Shown one piece after another: positions 26,475-39,376 of a DNA stretch of 64,000 nt; positions within the stretch are counted from its first letter, which is position 1; every line of letters begins with the position of its first letter. The notes beneath the pieces are model-generated. The model was not told the origin of the DNA. It made no database searches and saw only the letters and a list, made by a program, of their open reading frames with translations. The DNA is from Cricetomys ansorgei. Lineage: Eukaryota; Chordata; Mammalia; Rodentia; Nesomyidae. The stretch is from positions 3,867,001 to 3,931,000 of the forward strand of contig JAMJFZ010001074.1 in assembly GCA_026225945.1 (NCBI GenBank), in the 5' to 3' direction. Made by a program: the position numbers and the translations under genes.

Positions 26475-26732
26475 AATCTAGACATGGCATCTCAGGTCTG
26501 CAATCCCAGTGCTACTGTATCCAGATTAGAGGAATCAGAGACAGGAAAATCCTCAGAAGCTTGAGGACCAGCTAGCTTGGGGAGTACATCTGCAAAAACA
26601 AAGAGATCCTGCCCCAAACAAGGCAGAATGTGAGGGTTTATTTCTGAGCTTGTCTTCTGACTTGTACTCATGCTGTGGCACAGATGAACCTACACCCACA
26701 CACGTGAATGTGTACACATTCATATGCGGAAG
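26475..26732 (+). mobile_element. B4-family (RSINE1-like) SINE
   Basis: Starts gacatggcatctcaggtctg and caatcccagtgctactgtat (the B1-like left half), then agagacaggaaaatcctcag and an A-rich join. The ID/B4-type right part ends in CA-rich sequence and leads into the (TA)n run at 26733. Confidence 0.55.
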
Positions 26733-26753
26733 ACATATATATATATATACATA

Positions 26754-26806
<53 letters not shown>

Positions 26807-26808
26807 CT
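26733..26808. repeat. (TA)n(CA)n microsatellite
   Basis: Long TA run followed by CA, at the 3' end of the B4-like SINE. Confidence 0.96.
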
Positions 26809-28224
26809 ACAACAACATTTTTATTCAAGAGGATTTTATATTTAATATATTTTGATTAAGGCACAATTACATCACTTTCCCTTTCTCTTTCCTCTCTATG
26901 ACTCTTCTCACGTACCCTCTCTCAAACCCCAGCAATGCAACCTCATTCTATCTCAAATTGATGACCTCTTTTTGTACTCAGGAAGAGCTACTATTGATAC
27001 AGTAATAATGATGTGTACATCCCTTAGCATTATGTACAAATTTACTGTGATTAACAAAGAACCATTTGATTTCCATATAGTTTGAAGGAGGAATAAATCT
27101 GTTTGCTGCTAAAAGATGAGTAGTAGGACATTTTTCAGATTATTAAAATGGTAAGAAACATGGAAGAACACAATAATTTTGGGAAATCTGACCACTTTAA
27201 TTCTCTAGAACATTCGCCGCAATTGGATTTGCCTGGTGAGGTGGGGCCATTAAAGATTGTGTTTACTATGTAGACAAAGACTAGATTTTATGGCCTTATA
27301 AATCAAATTCAGGAATTTGAACTTTAGTCAGTAGATACTGGAGAGTTAACATAGAAGTTCAAGAAACATACAAGAGGGTATGTTATCGAATAGATTTCTG
27401 TTTAGGAAGGTCATTTGTGCAGTGTGGAATCTCATTATTGGTAACATCTTGGAGAAATAAATTCGAAAAGTCAGAATATAAGGATTGAGTCCTTATTAAT
27501 CAACTATTGAATATACTGGTTACTATGAGTATATATATTTTTGAACATTGAACATGATTTGCAGTGTATAGGACTTCCACATATTCTGGTTTGTCAGATG
27601 TAACAAATAAAACGCAGAATGTTTTAGGCATTTATGCAATGTAATACTTACTGTTAAATTGTTGCTTACCTGATATGAAAACTAGTCTGAAAACTGTATT
27701 CCCTGCAATACAGTTTTAATTGTTAACTAGACTATGATTCCCCCATATTTCCTTTTTTTTTCCTACAAGCATTTTAACTTTCAGCATATGGCTGTGTTTT
27801 AAATTTTGTACATTCAGCAGACCCTTGAGGAAAACTATGTACAGTAGAAAATCATTATTGACAAATGGTCTTCTTTAGGCTCTTGCTCGAGCTAAAATCT
27901 ATTGCTTTCATTCTGTGAAACAGTTCATAATCTTTAGAATTTCCCTCTATGTGAACTTTAATAAGCTTAGCTGAAGAGCACTCCAGAGGAACATCTGACT
28001 GATCACAATCAGCTCATCTTAATATTGTCCCTTCCGTGTATGAGTGTGTGCCTATGTGTGTATGTATATGACATGAACTAGTTACTGTTATTATGCATAT
28101 TCTTTACACAGGAAAGAAGTGAATAGCAAGATTGAAAATATAAGCAAACTTCCCAGAGTTAAAACAGCAGTAACAATAAATGCAAACACATAATTCATCT
28201 TGAGGATCTGATTTCTTCTTCTTC

Positions 28225-28416
28225 TTTTTTTTTTTTTAAGATGTCTTCTATTTATGTAAGTACTCTATCTGCATGTATACCTGTATACCAAAAGAGGGTA
28301 TCTGATCCCATTATAGATGGTTGTGAGTCACCATGGGGTTGCTTGGATTTGGACTCATAACCTCTGAAAGAGCAAGCAGTCAGTGTTTTTAACCACTGAA
28401 CCATCTTTCCAGCCCC
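28225..28416 (-). mobile_element. B2 SINE
   Basis: The plus strand starts with a T run (the SINE tail) and reads ccaaaagagggtatctgatc, ccattatagatggttgtgag and gaaccatctttccagcccc, a nearly full antisense B2. A box-like tggttcagtgg is recognisable on the minus strand. Confidence 0.9.
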
Positions 28417-29059
28417 AGCATTACACTTTATTTCCATTCTCATCACCAAACACATTCACTCTCACTCCATATTTCCATCTAAGGCTCTGTCTGGTACGTC
28501 AAGATTATGGGAAAGGAAAACTTCAGCATCTTTAACGGAACGGCATTTACAATAACTGAGAAATATTATCATATTTCCTCAGGGTCAGAGATTCCTGACC
28601 AAAGGTCTGAATTTGAATACCTCCCCTTCCCTCGTTCCTTTTATCCCTCTTATTAATTGTATTGAGGTCTTTAAAGGATTTGAGTTTGATGGGCTTAAAA
28701 AATTACTTCTAAGGCCCACAACTGGTACAATGAAGACCCTTTCTTTAGTGAAGGATTTATTTGGTTTCTGTCTCCTTTTCCACGTGGCATTTAGCTCTGT
28801 GCTCAAATAAAAGCTTCATTTTACTTTAGATTATTTCTTTATAGAGGTTACAGGCACATTTTATAGTTTTAGTAAAAAGGTTTTGTTATTTTCTTTGAGT
28901 AACAATTTATATTCTTTTAAAACATCTCTTTGAAGTATTATGTACATGAAGAAAAGAATACAAAATGTTTAATAAGTAAATTTAAAGAGACAACCTATGC
29001 CATTGCCAAAGTCAAGAACTAGAATCTTCCTAGGAGTCCCAACGCCTTCTGGTTATCCT

Positions 29060-29290
29060 TCAAGTGAACGACTTTCAGCATACTTTCTTGTAGCTGTCTC
29101 TTGATGCAAATGTATATTGAATATCTTCTTAGTATTATGTAAGAGTGCAATGCCTGGTTCATTCGCATTCACACTTTCAACATTAATAGATAATGCCAGA
29201 CTGTTTTATAAACTTCTGCCATGAATTACACTGCTATCAGCAATTTAGTTCATAATACTTTTGAAAACAGGAACTACAAGAAACTTACAA
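29060..29290 (-). mobile_element. Old L1M fragment
   Basis: The plus strand resembles the reverse complement of the L1M ORF2 end/3' region. The words aatgccagactgttttataa and ccatgaattacactgctatc correspond to a stretch that recurs in old antisense L1 copies. Diverged, with approximate ends. Confidence 0.45.
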
Positions 29291-30689
29291 ATGACCACTT
29301 ATTTCATGTCCAAGTTATGCATAGAAAGGCTTAATCCAGTAGAGCCTTTAAAGATTCCACTTAGAGGATATTATTAATAGAACAAATTCAAACTTTCCGC
29401 TCGCCAAGTTAAATTACATTTTCCTGTTCAGTGGTTTTGAATTTTTTTAATATCAAATTATGCTGTAAACGTTCAAACATTGTAAGCACTCTTTATTTAA
29501 ATATCAGTCACTGACACTCGGTTATAGTTTGTGTATATGTAGAAAAATACGCCAACATAAACTTTTAATTAGTTTGTTTAAATGATTTCTACAACTGGAC
29601 TCTCAACTGTATATACATAAAGACTCATTAAAGATATATAAATATGTCCTTGGTGCATATTTTGATATCTTCTATATGTTGGTGTGATTAAATAAAAATG
29701 ATTGTCCAAAATGATGAATTAGATAAAACTTCTAGAGTGCGTGTAGGTTAGATAAGGTAACTGATGGCAAGAAACGTTGCAAATTATAAACTTTTAGGGT
29801 TTAGAAAAATTCACTCCTGTTCTTTCAGTAAGTTTTAAGACATATTCATATTATTTTATAGAATATTTTATTATATTCCTGGAAGAAAAGTAAGTACATC
29901 TATGATAAGGATTTTTATATACAGAAACTTTTTTGACATTATTCGTAAAGAAACAGGTAGGAGTTTTATGAAAAATTTTTGGAAACTCTTTCTTTTTTTA
30001 GCTCTTCCTTGCATTACTTGAAAGACAGTGGTTGATCGAATACAATGTATGGTCCATGGAAGTTTAACCCTACTGAAGAGGTAATTAAAGAAATACCATA
30101 TTTTTTTTTCACAAATTGTGACATTTACTTGCATTAAAGTTGTACATCCAGTTTCTGTAAACACTGGCAGACAAATCATAAGTGTAGAAGGCACTTCAAA
30201 TTCTAAGTAGCTTCAGTTTCCATCAAGGGGAACAGAGTAACTAGTGTCCTCTCATTTTGGAATCTTTTCTCCATAATTACAGGATGTTGTGGGTTCTTTT
30301 GGCAGAGCTTAAGTGAGAAAATTTCTGCCAGTCAAGTCTACCTTGAAGAATCTGTTTCATTACTCATTGCTTAAAAGTGATCCATTGTTTTTATAATGTA
30401 TTTTTATGATCATTTTTGTTGTTCCATGCTAATCTGATACATCATTCTTCTCAAAGTGATAATTGTGGTGGGGGTGATTCAAAAGAACTTTGCTTCTGTT
30501 CCTAACCTTAGTAATATGGACCAGAGTTTCAGGCAGGATATTTTGTCTGAAAAAGCAGTGTTTGGCTAGGTATTTTTTACTACTGACTAGATTACTGATT
30601 TTGAGAGGAATCTCACAGGACAGCATGGTATGACAGAGTCAAGACAGAGTTTAGCACTATCCAGAAGAAAATAACAAATTCTGAATGTA

Positions 30690-31090
30690 AATTCCTATAG
30701 TCATTTGGAAAGCAATAAGAACATTCCTGGGAAAATTACCATTAGAACTACTATATGATCTATCAATCCCAGTACTTGGTATATATCAGAAGGAAGTGAT
30801 GTTTCCACACAAAGAGGAATCTGTATGCTCATATCATACTTATCATCATGCATGCTCATAATCATTGGAATACAGTCCACAAAACCCAAGACGTGGAAGA
30901 GACAAATGAATACTATTTCATGAGTATAGTAAATCCTTACAACAGAACACCATTCAGGTCCAGAAAAGGAGGAATCCTACTCTTATGAGAATGTGAATGG
31001 AACTGGAAATAATTACGTTAAGTGAAAAACACCAGACACAGAAAACCAATTGTCACATGGATTAAATATCTTAATTGGTCTCAGTTATTA
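30690..31090 (+). mobile_element. Old L1 3' region
   Basis: Contains agaactactatatgatcta, tcaatcccagtacttggtat, gaatggaactggaaataatt and aagtgaaaaacaccagacac, the ordered words of an L1 ORF2 end/3' UTR on the plus strand. No reading frame survives. Confidence 0.65.
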
Positions 31091-31989
31091 AATCATTTAT
31101 GTGAGATACAGGAGGATTGAGGCATTTCTAAGTAAAGAAATTACATAAGAAAAATGAGCTACAGAAGATACAGACAACAATAAAACCACAATCAATAAGA
31201 TGGGACATGTTTGGACACTAGTCAAGGTTAATTGATATACAAAACCAGAAAAGTCCCTTTTCTAGAATTAACAAATGACTGGCATTAAAGCAGTTGTTGT
31301 AACAGGTAGGAACATAATAGAGAAAGGAATTGCGTTTATAGAAGTGAAAACTGCAATTCACTGAGGGAACAGTACACTAGTTAGACATAATAGCAGGTTA
31401 GGTATTGCCCACACATTACATATTCCCTGAAGACTAGTGAATGCTAAAGTGATACTAATAAACAGTACACACAATAACCGTAGAGGGACAAAGCACCCTA
31501 AGCATCTGTGACTTTGGGACCACGTGCAGATTGAATTTAGCTGCAATCTGAGTTCTTGCAAAGGAGAAGCAGGAATCTTTAGAGTAAATGTGTAAATTTC
31601 TCTTAAACAATTTATCTGTATACGCAAAATGTTTAAGAGGTTCCAAACATGATGAATTACACAAAGAGAAACTGTGATTACAGAAAAGCCAATCCTGTAA
31701 ATAGTGAAGACTTTTCCATAAGGCATGGGTATCTATTTGCATAAAAAAGAATGTAAGATCCTCATCACTTCACTCATAGACTTACTTGAAATAGATCATA
31801 GACTCAAAACATAAAAACTAAACCGTTTTTAAAACCTGAAATGCATATTAAAGAAATCCTATTTGTGCTCAGGTTAGGCAAAGAATTTTAAATGCAGCAT
31901 CAAAAGCATTAATCACAAAACATTGATTAAAGTCTACATTATTGAATTGTATTGAATTGTAAATGCCTGCCACTCAAAGTCAAATTTAA

Positions 31990-32497
31990 GTAGATTAAAA
32001 ACCAAGCCCCATACTTAAAGAATACATTTGTAAGTCAAGAATCTAGGACAGCATTTGCATTTGCAACATATAAAGAATTATAACAACATCTTAATAAGAA
32101 ATAAGTAACTCCACAAAATGGTCAAAATATTCATGAAATCATGAATTTTACAATGCCAGAAACTGTATGAAAAGATATTCGACAACTTCATCATAAAAAT
32201 TACAAAGGAAAGCCAAATTAAGATGTCACTGAACATGTGTTACAGTGGCTATAGTTATGACACTGGCTTTACTGATCTTGTTGAGAATGCAGAAAAATTT
32301 ACTTCATATAATGTTGAGTATATAATACAGTCACTCTGAAAAAAAATCTGACAACTCTTCATGTAAACACTATGTCTCCAATACTATGCATTCATTTCAC
32401 CCTTACACGATTGCCCAGTGCAGATGAAAACAGGCAAGTGTTGATGTCTATAGCACCTTTATTTAAATCATCTAAATTTGGTGTTCATCATTTTCCC
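31990..32497 (+). mobile_element. Old L1M copy, part 1 (interrupted by a B1)
   Basis: Resembles the L1M ORF2 end and following 3' UTR: aagatattcgacaacttcat, then gagaatgcagaaaaatttac and gacaactcttcatgtaaaca. The match continues on the far side of the B1 inserted at 32505-32660. Confidence 0.6.
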
Positions 32498-32504
32498 TGC
32501 ATAT

Positions 32505-32660
32505 ATTTTTTGAGATAAGATTTCTATGTTGTAACTCTGGCTGTCCTGTAACTCACTCTATAGACCAGACTGGCCTCGAACTCACAGAGATCCTGAGATC
32601 CCTCTGCATCTGCTCCCTGAGTGCTGGAATTAAAGGCTTGCGCCGCCACCACCCAGCTCG
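32505..32660 (-). mobile_element. B1 SINE inserted in old L1M
   Basis: Full-length antisense B1: tctggctgtcctgtaactca, tagaccagactggcctcgaa, tgagtgctggaattaaaggc. The direct repeat tgcatat flanks it (32498-32504 and 32661-32667), a target-site duplication. L1M sequence continues on both sides. Confidence 0.92.
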
Positions 32661-33085
32661 TGCATATTTTTTTAAGCTGTAGCAGCTATACAGCATTCAT
32701 TGCTATTCACCAATAAAATGAATTCTTGATACAAGCACTAACATGGAGAAATCTCAAAGGATTTATTCTTGATAAAGAAGCCAGACAGAAAGCACCTGTT
32801 ATGCGTTTCTATTTTCATATTTTTAGAAAATGAATCAGTCTGTAACGAGAGAAAGTCTAGAGGTTGAGACGAAGTTACAGACTCAAGAAAGGGTGAATGG
32901 GTGCAGGGACACAAAACGGAATGTTCAGTATATCTAGAAGGGGCTGGTTTCACAGTGGTCCATTGTGTCAGAATGAAGCACACTGCAACATTTTAAAAAC
33001 ATGTCATTTTGCATCAAGTATTCCTCAACAAAGCTGCAGAATCAGTGACCATGGCACATATTTATTGGCCGTGAGATGAGAGCTA
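32661..33085 (+). mobile_element. Old L1M copy, part 2
   Basis: Continues the same L1M: caccaataaaatgaattctt, acatggagaaatctcaaagg, ataaagaagccagacagaaa and, near the end, catcaagtattcctcaacaa, in the normal L1M 3'-UTR order. Confidence 0.65.
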
Positions 33086-33609
33086 TACCAACACTCAACA
33101 CACACACAAATCCACACCCACATTCGGTATATCACCAACTGGCCCATAGAATTAATGAGGAAATGCCAGCCTTCTCTGATTCATAACAGAGAGGAATTTT
33201 TCCTTTTTAATACATTTTGACTCGAAACGAGAACCGTGTAGCCCAAATGAAACGAGGCAGGCCCAACTAGGAGGACTGTGTGGTTAAATCAAACACACTA
33301 ATAAGAGGAGCTGTATTCATAAAAGTAGCAAAAATTCTAATTTTTGAGGTAGTTCATGTGCTACTCTCCAGGTTATTTCCATCGTTCAAGAAAGGCTTTC
33401 CAGGAAGCCTTAAATGAAGATGAAAGCTAGTTAAACCATCAGATTTTTCTTTTGCCCTAAGATTTTTGTTTTCAGACTGAAATCCTTTCTGATATGTTGA
33501 CTTTCAAAAATCTGAAACCATTAGAATATAAGTGTGGTTACTAATGCCTTCCCTAATAGTTTCTATTACCAGTAGATTTCTCAGAAAAAAATCATTATGC
33601 ATATTTATG

Positions 33610-33685
<76 letters not shown>

Positions 33686-33688
33686 TTA
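33610..33688. repeat. (TA)n(TG)n compound microsatellite
   Basis: About 21 TA units directly followed by about 14 TG units, then TATA. Nearly uninterrupted. Confidence 0.97.
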
Positions 33689-34567
33689 TATTTTCATGTG
33701 AGAACCATGAAATACTTTTCTCTGGGTCTATAATTTTTTAAAAATGGATATTTATATTAGGAGGCTTATAATTTCTTTTATATACATTAAGATGGAAATC
33801 TCATATCCAGTTATTGCTTAGCATGTAATCTCACTCTGAAGGGATAAGCCTCAGGGACATCCCTTTGCATCTTATCCATTGAACCTGATTAAAATAATTA
33901 GCTACTTCTATAACAAGTGCTTTGACAAACGGGCCTCCTTCTGTCAGACAGGAATGGCTCCAACTAGAAACTGTGTCACTGGAATATTCCCGTATAAGAT
34001 TCATGAATAAAAAGAGTTTAATTTATTTTAATAAAATTCAATGACTTGTGACTTACACTAAATATCAGTAAATAGTAGCGTATGTGTAGCTCCATCCACT
34101 TAATGTGCTTGTTTAATTGGTTCAGAGTTAATGGTTTGCATCTATGCATCATCTTCCACACAGTCACCAAGTCTCCTTTCGCTGAGCTTCAGAGAATGAA
34201 AGAGGAACCATGGAGTCTCACTTAGATGAACTACAGGATTCTATTTAGATGCGATGTTAATATTTTTCCAAACTAGAGTCTTTTTGGAAATGAAATATTT
34301 AAAATATTTTGATTGATTATTATGCTTTACTGAAATACAAATATATTTATGACATTTGCAAGACATTATGCCAGTTTTGCTGCTAAACTATATTATGTCC
34401 CTGTTATGTAAGTGTAGAAATGGCAACTTTGTGTATTATTTTGTGTCTATTTGTGATATTCTTTAGCTCACAGCTTTTCCTTTATTTTGTTCAAAATCAA
34501 TAATCTAGCAATAGTCAAATGAGGAATTATCTCCCTAAACACTTATCCTTTTATTATTCATTCTGAT

Positions 34568-34570
<3 letters not shown>

Positions 34571-34605
<35 letters not shown>

Positions 34606-34768
34606 ATATGAGTATAGGAGTCTGCAAAGCCCAGAAGAGGTACCAGAGCCTATGGACCAAGTGTTACAGGTATATGGGAGCCATTCCACAAGCCATTCTA
34701 GGAGCAGAATTCAGGTCTTCTGGAAAAGTAGCAAGAGCTCTTACTCATCGAGCCACCTCTCCAGCCCC
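34571..34768 (-). mobile_element. B2/B3-type SINE with TG tail
   Basis: The (TG)n tail (34571-34600) is followed by cagaagaggtaccagagcct, ggagcagaattcaggtcttc, agcaagagctcttactcatc and gagccacctctccagcccc, an antisense B2/B3. Confidence 0.8.
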
Positions 34769-35054
34769 ACTTTTGAGTTTTGTTATATATTATTTTCATC
34801 CTTACAGTGATTACTTTGGAACCTTAAATACACAACTACATTTATACCTGCTTTTTGCTTATAAGTTTTAGACATTAACCCTGCTGCAAATCTCTTTCCT
34901 ATCTCCAAAGCCCTATTAATATGTTTGATTTTCATTCTGTAACAAATTATGTTCTACGGTTTTGTTTAAGTCAGCTGCATAGATAGTTAATATGGGTTTA
35001 AACAATTCAAAGACTCATGGCCTACAGAAGTGCATGTGGAGTTATTAGACACCT

Positions 35055-36375
35055 AAAATATTTTATTTATACTTTGAGAATTTCATATAATGTTTTTTGA
35101 TTGTATTTATACCCACCCACGACTTCTGCCAGATCTACTACACTTTCCCTACCAACCGAGCACTGAGTCATTTGTTGTTATAATCCCATCATGTCCAATT
35201 AGTGCTGCCCATATACTTTTGGATGTGGGGTCATGCACTGGAGCATGGGTGATCTATTATGGGCCACACCCATATAGAAACTGTCTATCAGTAGTTCTTT
35301 AAGGAGAGCGGAAACAGAATGCCTCCCTAGTCTCTCTGTTCTGGAATTTTGTCTGGTTTGGGATTGTAAAGATATTGCACATGCTATCATAGTCACTGCG
35401 AGGTCATATGTGCCTTTATCCTGTCGTGTCCCTGGAGTCATCCATTCCCCTTGGCTCTCTTAATCTTTGGGCACCCTTTTCCACAATGATTCTTGAGTCT
35501 TTGGCAGAGGAATATGAGTTAGATATTCCAGCAAGGGTTAGCATCCAGTTTCTCTGCACCATTGCCAGTTATGTGTCTGTGCTTATTAACATCCACTACA
35601 AAACATGCTTCTCCGATGAGGATTGAGAGATATCCTAATCTATTAGCACAGTGATAAGTCATTAAACATTTTTATCATAACAATAGTAACAATAATAGTA
35701 GTATTCCCCTAAGCCATAGGGCCAATTGTGCAATAGGATCCTAGTCCTAATAATAATGCTGAATGTGCTTTCCATCTTATGAGTGAGAACATACAGCTAA
35801 TAAGGAAGTGGTTGGTTACTACCCGCTAACAATCATTTCATTATTGTACTTGTGGGCATATTCTCCCCAGTTATTCATTACTATAGCTCACAAGGGTTCA
35901 CAGATGGGTAAGATTCACAGTTACTTTTCTCCTCTGAGTGGTACCTTCTAGCAATGTAACAACTTGCCAATAGGTATTAAGCTTCCAGAGCGGCACCACC
36001 TTGATTTTTTTATGTTATATGACTCAAGCATATTGTGACTTCAGCAATTGGATTTACCATGAATTCTGGGGTGTAACCAAAGCAGTGGTGATAACCTATA
36101 ATGTTTGAGGGTCTATGACAGCCCTCTGGCTATCACCTTCAGAAGAGACTGCCATCCAGGAAGTGGGATTTTTATTTAAATGTCACTATGCATCATGGCC
36201 AGAGATCCATGGTAGGCTACACTGAGTTCTAGTTCAGCAAGATATCTACTGTGTTCTGCTCCCTGATGAGGCATGAGCTCAAGCATGCCTCCTGCCTAGT
36301 CAATCAATTTCTGTCATTGAAATCTGGAACCTGCACAGCCCTTCACCCCCCAAACACAGTACCCACATTTCATAT
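35055..36375 (-). mobile_element. Long L1 3'-UTR fragment (rodent Lx-like)
   Basis: This is the largest L1 piece in the window. The plus strand starts gagaatttcatataatgttt. It runs through gtgctgcccatatacttttg, gatgtggggtcatgcactgg, atccattccccttggctct, catgcttctccgatgagg, taagtcattaaacatttt and ggaagtggttggttactac. This is the reverse complement of the rodent Lx-type 3' UTR in the correct order over about 1.3 kb. It is followed directly by an ORR1-type LTR. Confidence 0.85.
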
Positions 36376-36379
36376 TGCA

Positions 36380-36713
36380 ACTGTTATAGAGGAACATACT
36401 TATTTGAGGGCTTGCTTAGAGTTTCACAGATTATCATCAGGTACATGTACATTATCATCAGGATGGAGAGCATGGCAGCATGCAGGCAGGCATTGAAGCA
36501 GTAGCCAAGAGCTATAATCAATCTATATGCAAAGAGAAAGAGTCTGGGCCTAGAATGAACTTCAAAACCCCCAAACTCACCTCTAGTGACACACTTTCTC
36601 CAACAAGGCCACATCTGTTCATCCTTCTAATCCTTTCAAACAGCTCCACTCTCTGATGACTAAGCATTCAAATATATGAGTCTATGGGAGACATTGTTAT
36701 TTAAACCAACACA
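36380..36713 (-). mobile_element. ORR1/MT-type MaLR LTR, 3'-truncated
   Basis: Read on the minus strand it begins tgtgttggtttaaataac and runs through ctcatatatttgaatgct, ggccttgttggagaaagtg and gccatgctctccatcc, the order seen in rodent ORR1/MT solo LTRs. The usual end (CCCTAACTAAGACA) is missing or degraded. It directly abuts the Lx-type L1 fragment to its left. Confidence 0.75.
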
Positions 36714-36779
36714 TACCCTAGATGAAGATCTAGATTCAATAACTTCTATAAAAAGGAGAATTAGTAGGTTCCTATAAAA

Positions 36780-36876
36780 ATAAACTCCTACATAGGAAGT
36801 TTGAAATCAAATGGTCAACCCTAAGTATTTATGCATATGAGTAATATTAAATGAATTCAGCAGGTTGTATATACGT

Positions 36877-36915
<39 letters not shown>

Positions 36916-37085
36916 TGTGTGTATCTATGTATGTATACACACATACATACACATATGTGAGTGTGGTCCAATGATAATTATGAATTTGGGATGAGGAAAA
37001 TTAGAGGAGTTTGGGAGTAGGGGTAGGAGCAAGAAGGTAGTGCTCATATCCAAAACTATCAAAAAAGTTAAATTAAAAAATATTG
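36780..37085 (+). mobile_element. L1 3' end containing a TG microsatellite
   Basis: Reads atggtcaaccctaagtattt, aaatgaattcagcaggttgt, then the TG repeat, then aattatgaatttgggatgag and an A-rich end, which is the plus-strand 3' terminus of a rodent L1. Confidence 0.7.
36866..36960. repeat. (TG)n with TATG/CATA flanks
   Basis: TG run, then ATCTATGTATGTATAC and CATACATAC units. It lies inside the L1 3' end at 36780-37085. Confidence 0.95.
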
Positions 37086-37383
37086 ATTGCCAGGAGTTAA
37101 TTTGGTCACAATATTTTCTTAGAAGGAAAAAATGTAAATGTGTTCTTAATAAAGTACAGAGAATATTTATTTTATCTTTTTTGTTTTCATTAAAATAAAA
37201 GGTTTTTTTTTTTTTTTTTTTTTAGTCAGAATCTCTATATAAACTTTCAGTTTCATTCTTCATAATGAATTAGGGGAATTACCTGGTTGATTCTGAAACA
37301 GCCTTCTGTGCATGACGTTTGTGAAATACTAATCTATCAAATAATATTCAAATCACTGTTGTTTCTTTTTTAAATTTATTAAG

Positions 37384-37445
37384 TGAGACAGGGTCTCATT
37401 GTGTAGTGTAGGCTGGCCCTAAGCGCTTCATTTTCCTCCTTCAAC
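37384..37445 (-). mobile_element. B1 fragment
   Basis: Contains tgagacagggtctcattgtg and taggctggccctaagcgctt, the 3' part of antisense B1. The rest is missing. Confidence 0.55.
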
Positions 37446-39329
37446 CCCTTTATATGGAGATTAGCGAAGGGAGAAAACACTGCCGGCTCTTTTCAAAGTA
37501 CCAAAAAGAACAGGAAGAATCAAGACTCCGAGGTGTTGACATGAGGTTGTAAAACCTTCAAAAGTTAAAAAAAAAAATACATTTACACACATATATGTGA
37601 ATATATCGACAAGTTTTTCTTGCATTACCATTTCATTCTGCTCTATGTGATACTATTTTTTGAAATATAAACTCTGTTTCTATATTTCTGCAAAATTATT
37701 TCTAAGTCCCTTTCATTCTGTCCACGTAATAGAACTAACTTGATGGTCCTGACCACTCTTATCCTATCTGTGTGCCTAATCTTTGTATGAAGCCCATATA
37801 GAAATGGATATGGAAATGTTGAGGAGTATTTTTAATCTTTCCAAATTCTGGCAAATTTGCTTTTCTCTAGTAATTAGTTCTTATAGAGTTGTATTATGAA
37901 TTTTAAAATAAGAGCATGTAGAATGCAAAATGCATAATTTACAAAATACATACATATTCAGAAGAGATAACTAAAAACAGCATCTCCGAATCAGAATATT
38001 CCACATATTTTGATGCCAATAAAATGGGATGTTCTGAAATTTTCTAGACAATGGTAGCTAGAATATATTCCTGAACAAAGTGTTGTTCTAACAAAGCAGC
38101 ATGATGCATTTAATTAAAACATTAAAATAGTACACGCACAAGACTGCTAGGCACAACAAGCTTCATTACATCTGAAGAAAGGCAAAAAAAGGAACACATT
38201 TATAAAACCAGATATGAAACTGACAGGGAAGGTAATTGAAATATGACTGGCTTATGAATCTATCAATTACACTGGGCAGAGTAATGTAACATTGTGGCCT
38301 TCTCATTTCTCCACTTATCTGCCGATTCATAAAAGTAGGTAACCTTCAGGGTCTTAGCAATTTACTTCTAAACTCAGGAGGAGAATGCTGCACTGAAATT
38401 TTCATGGTTAATATTGTCACTGAAAGAAATTAAAGTGAATACTGGGAATATCACTTACTCAATTTCTACTAGCGAAACAGAGAACGTCAGTTGCATTCAC
38501 ATGTACCCAAATGTGCCAGCTGCTTCTCGGAGTCAAGTCCTGAGTTATGCTACAAATAGGGAGACTTGGAGATGAGAGGGCACTCAGAACTTCAGCGCTG
38601 AGATATGCTGATTTATAGGAGCATGCATTTGAAGTTCATCTAGCAAATCTGAAGCACCATTGTTTAGTGCTAGCTTAGAGTAAACCCAGGTTACATTGAT
38701 TTACTACTTTTTCTTCAGCAAATGTGGATAATTTAAAATAAGACATAAGTAAATACAATCATCTTTTCTTTATATCCTGGAATCCTTATCCTGAGATCTT
38801 CATGAAAATTGTCACATGAAAAATATGTACTTGAGAATAAATTCTATAATTTACCTTAATTTTTGAAACCTTCAGGGTAGGGAAGCCAATTCGGTAACTC
38901 TGTTTTTGCATTTCTGTACCATTCTGAGCATACGGAGTACTAACTAGTCTTTAAAACTTCTTCGATCATTTTATGCCATCCCAGAATGCATTTAGTACAA
39001 AGTCCATAAGATCATACACTGGATGCCTATCACAGATATACACACAGAAACATAAGAATAAACGACATACTTTTGTCACGTTTTAATGATATCTCCATTG
39101 TCTGTGTGTTAACAGCCAGGTGTGAAAGTTTTAGCCCCAGGGTTCTCAGGAGATCTAATTTCTGCAATTCTACATTCCAATTTAATATATAGGAATTTAC
39201 ATTAACACAAAGTATTGAAAGTCAGCTAGTATCTAAAATAAATGAACTGAATTTGTGGTTTAGCTCATCTTAAATTCGTACATAGTAGTCAGGACACAGA
39301 TATTTTTATAAGTATTTTATGAGGAATAT

Positions 39330-39376
39330 ATGTGTACGTGTGTGTCTCTGTGTGTGCGTCTGTGTGCATGCACTCA
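39330..39376. repeat. Imperfect TG tract
   Basis: Degenerate TGTG with TC and CG interruptions. Confidence 0.8.

Noticed and set aside
27240..27460. Possible old dispersed repeat (words such as aggaatttgaactttagtc)
   Set aside because: Resemblance to a common mammalian repeat motif is too weak to call or name.
31358..31742. Two overlapping minus-strand frames of 122 and 95 codons
   Set aside because: Different frames over the same AT-rich sequence, with no recognised domain or conservation evidence. Likely chance.
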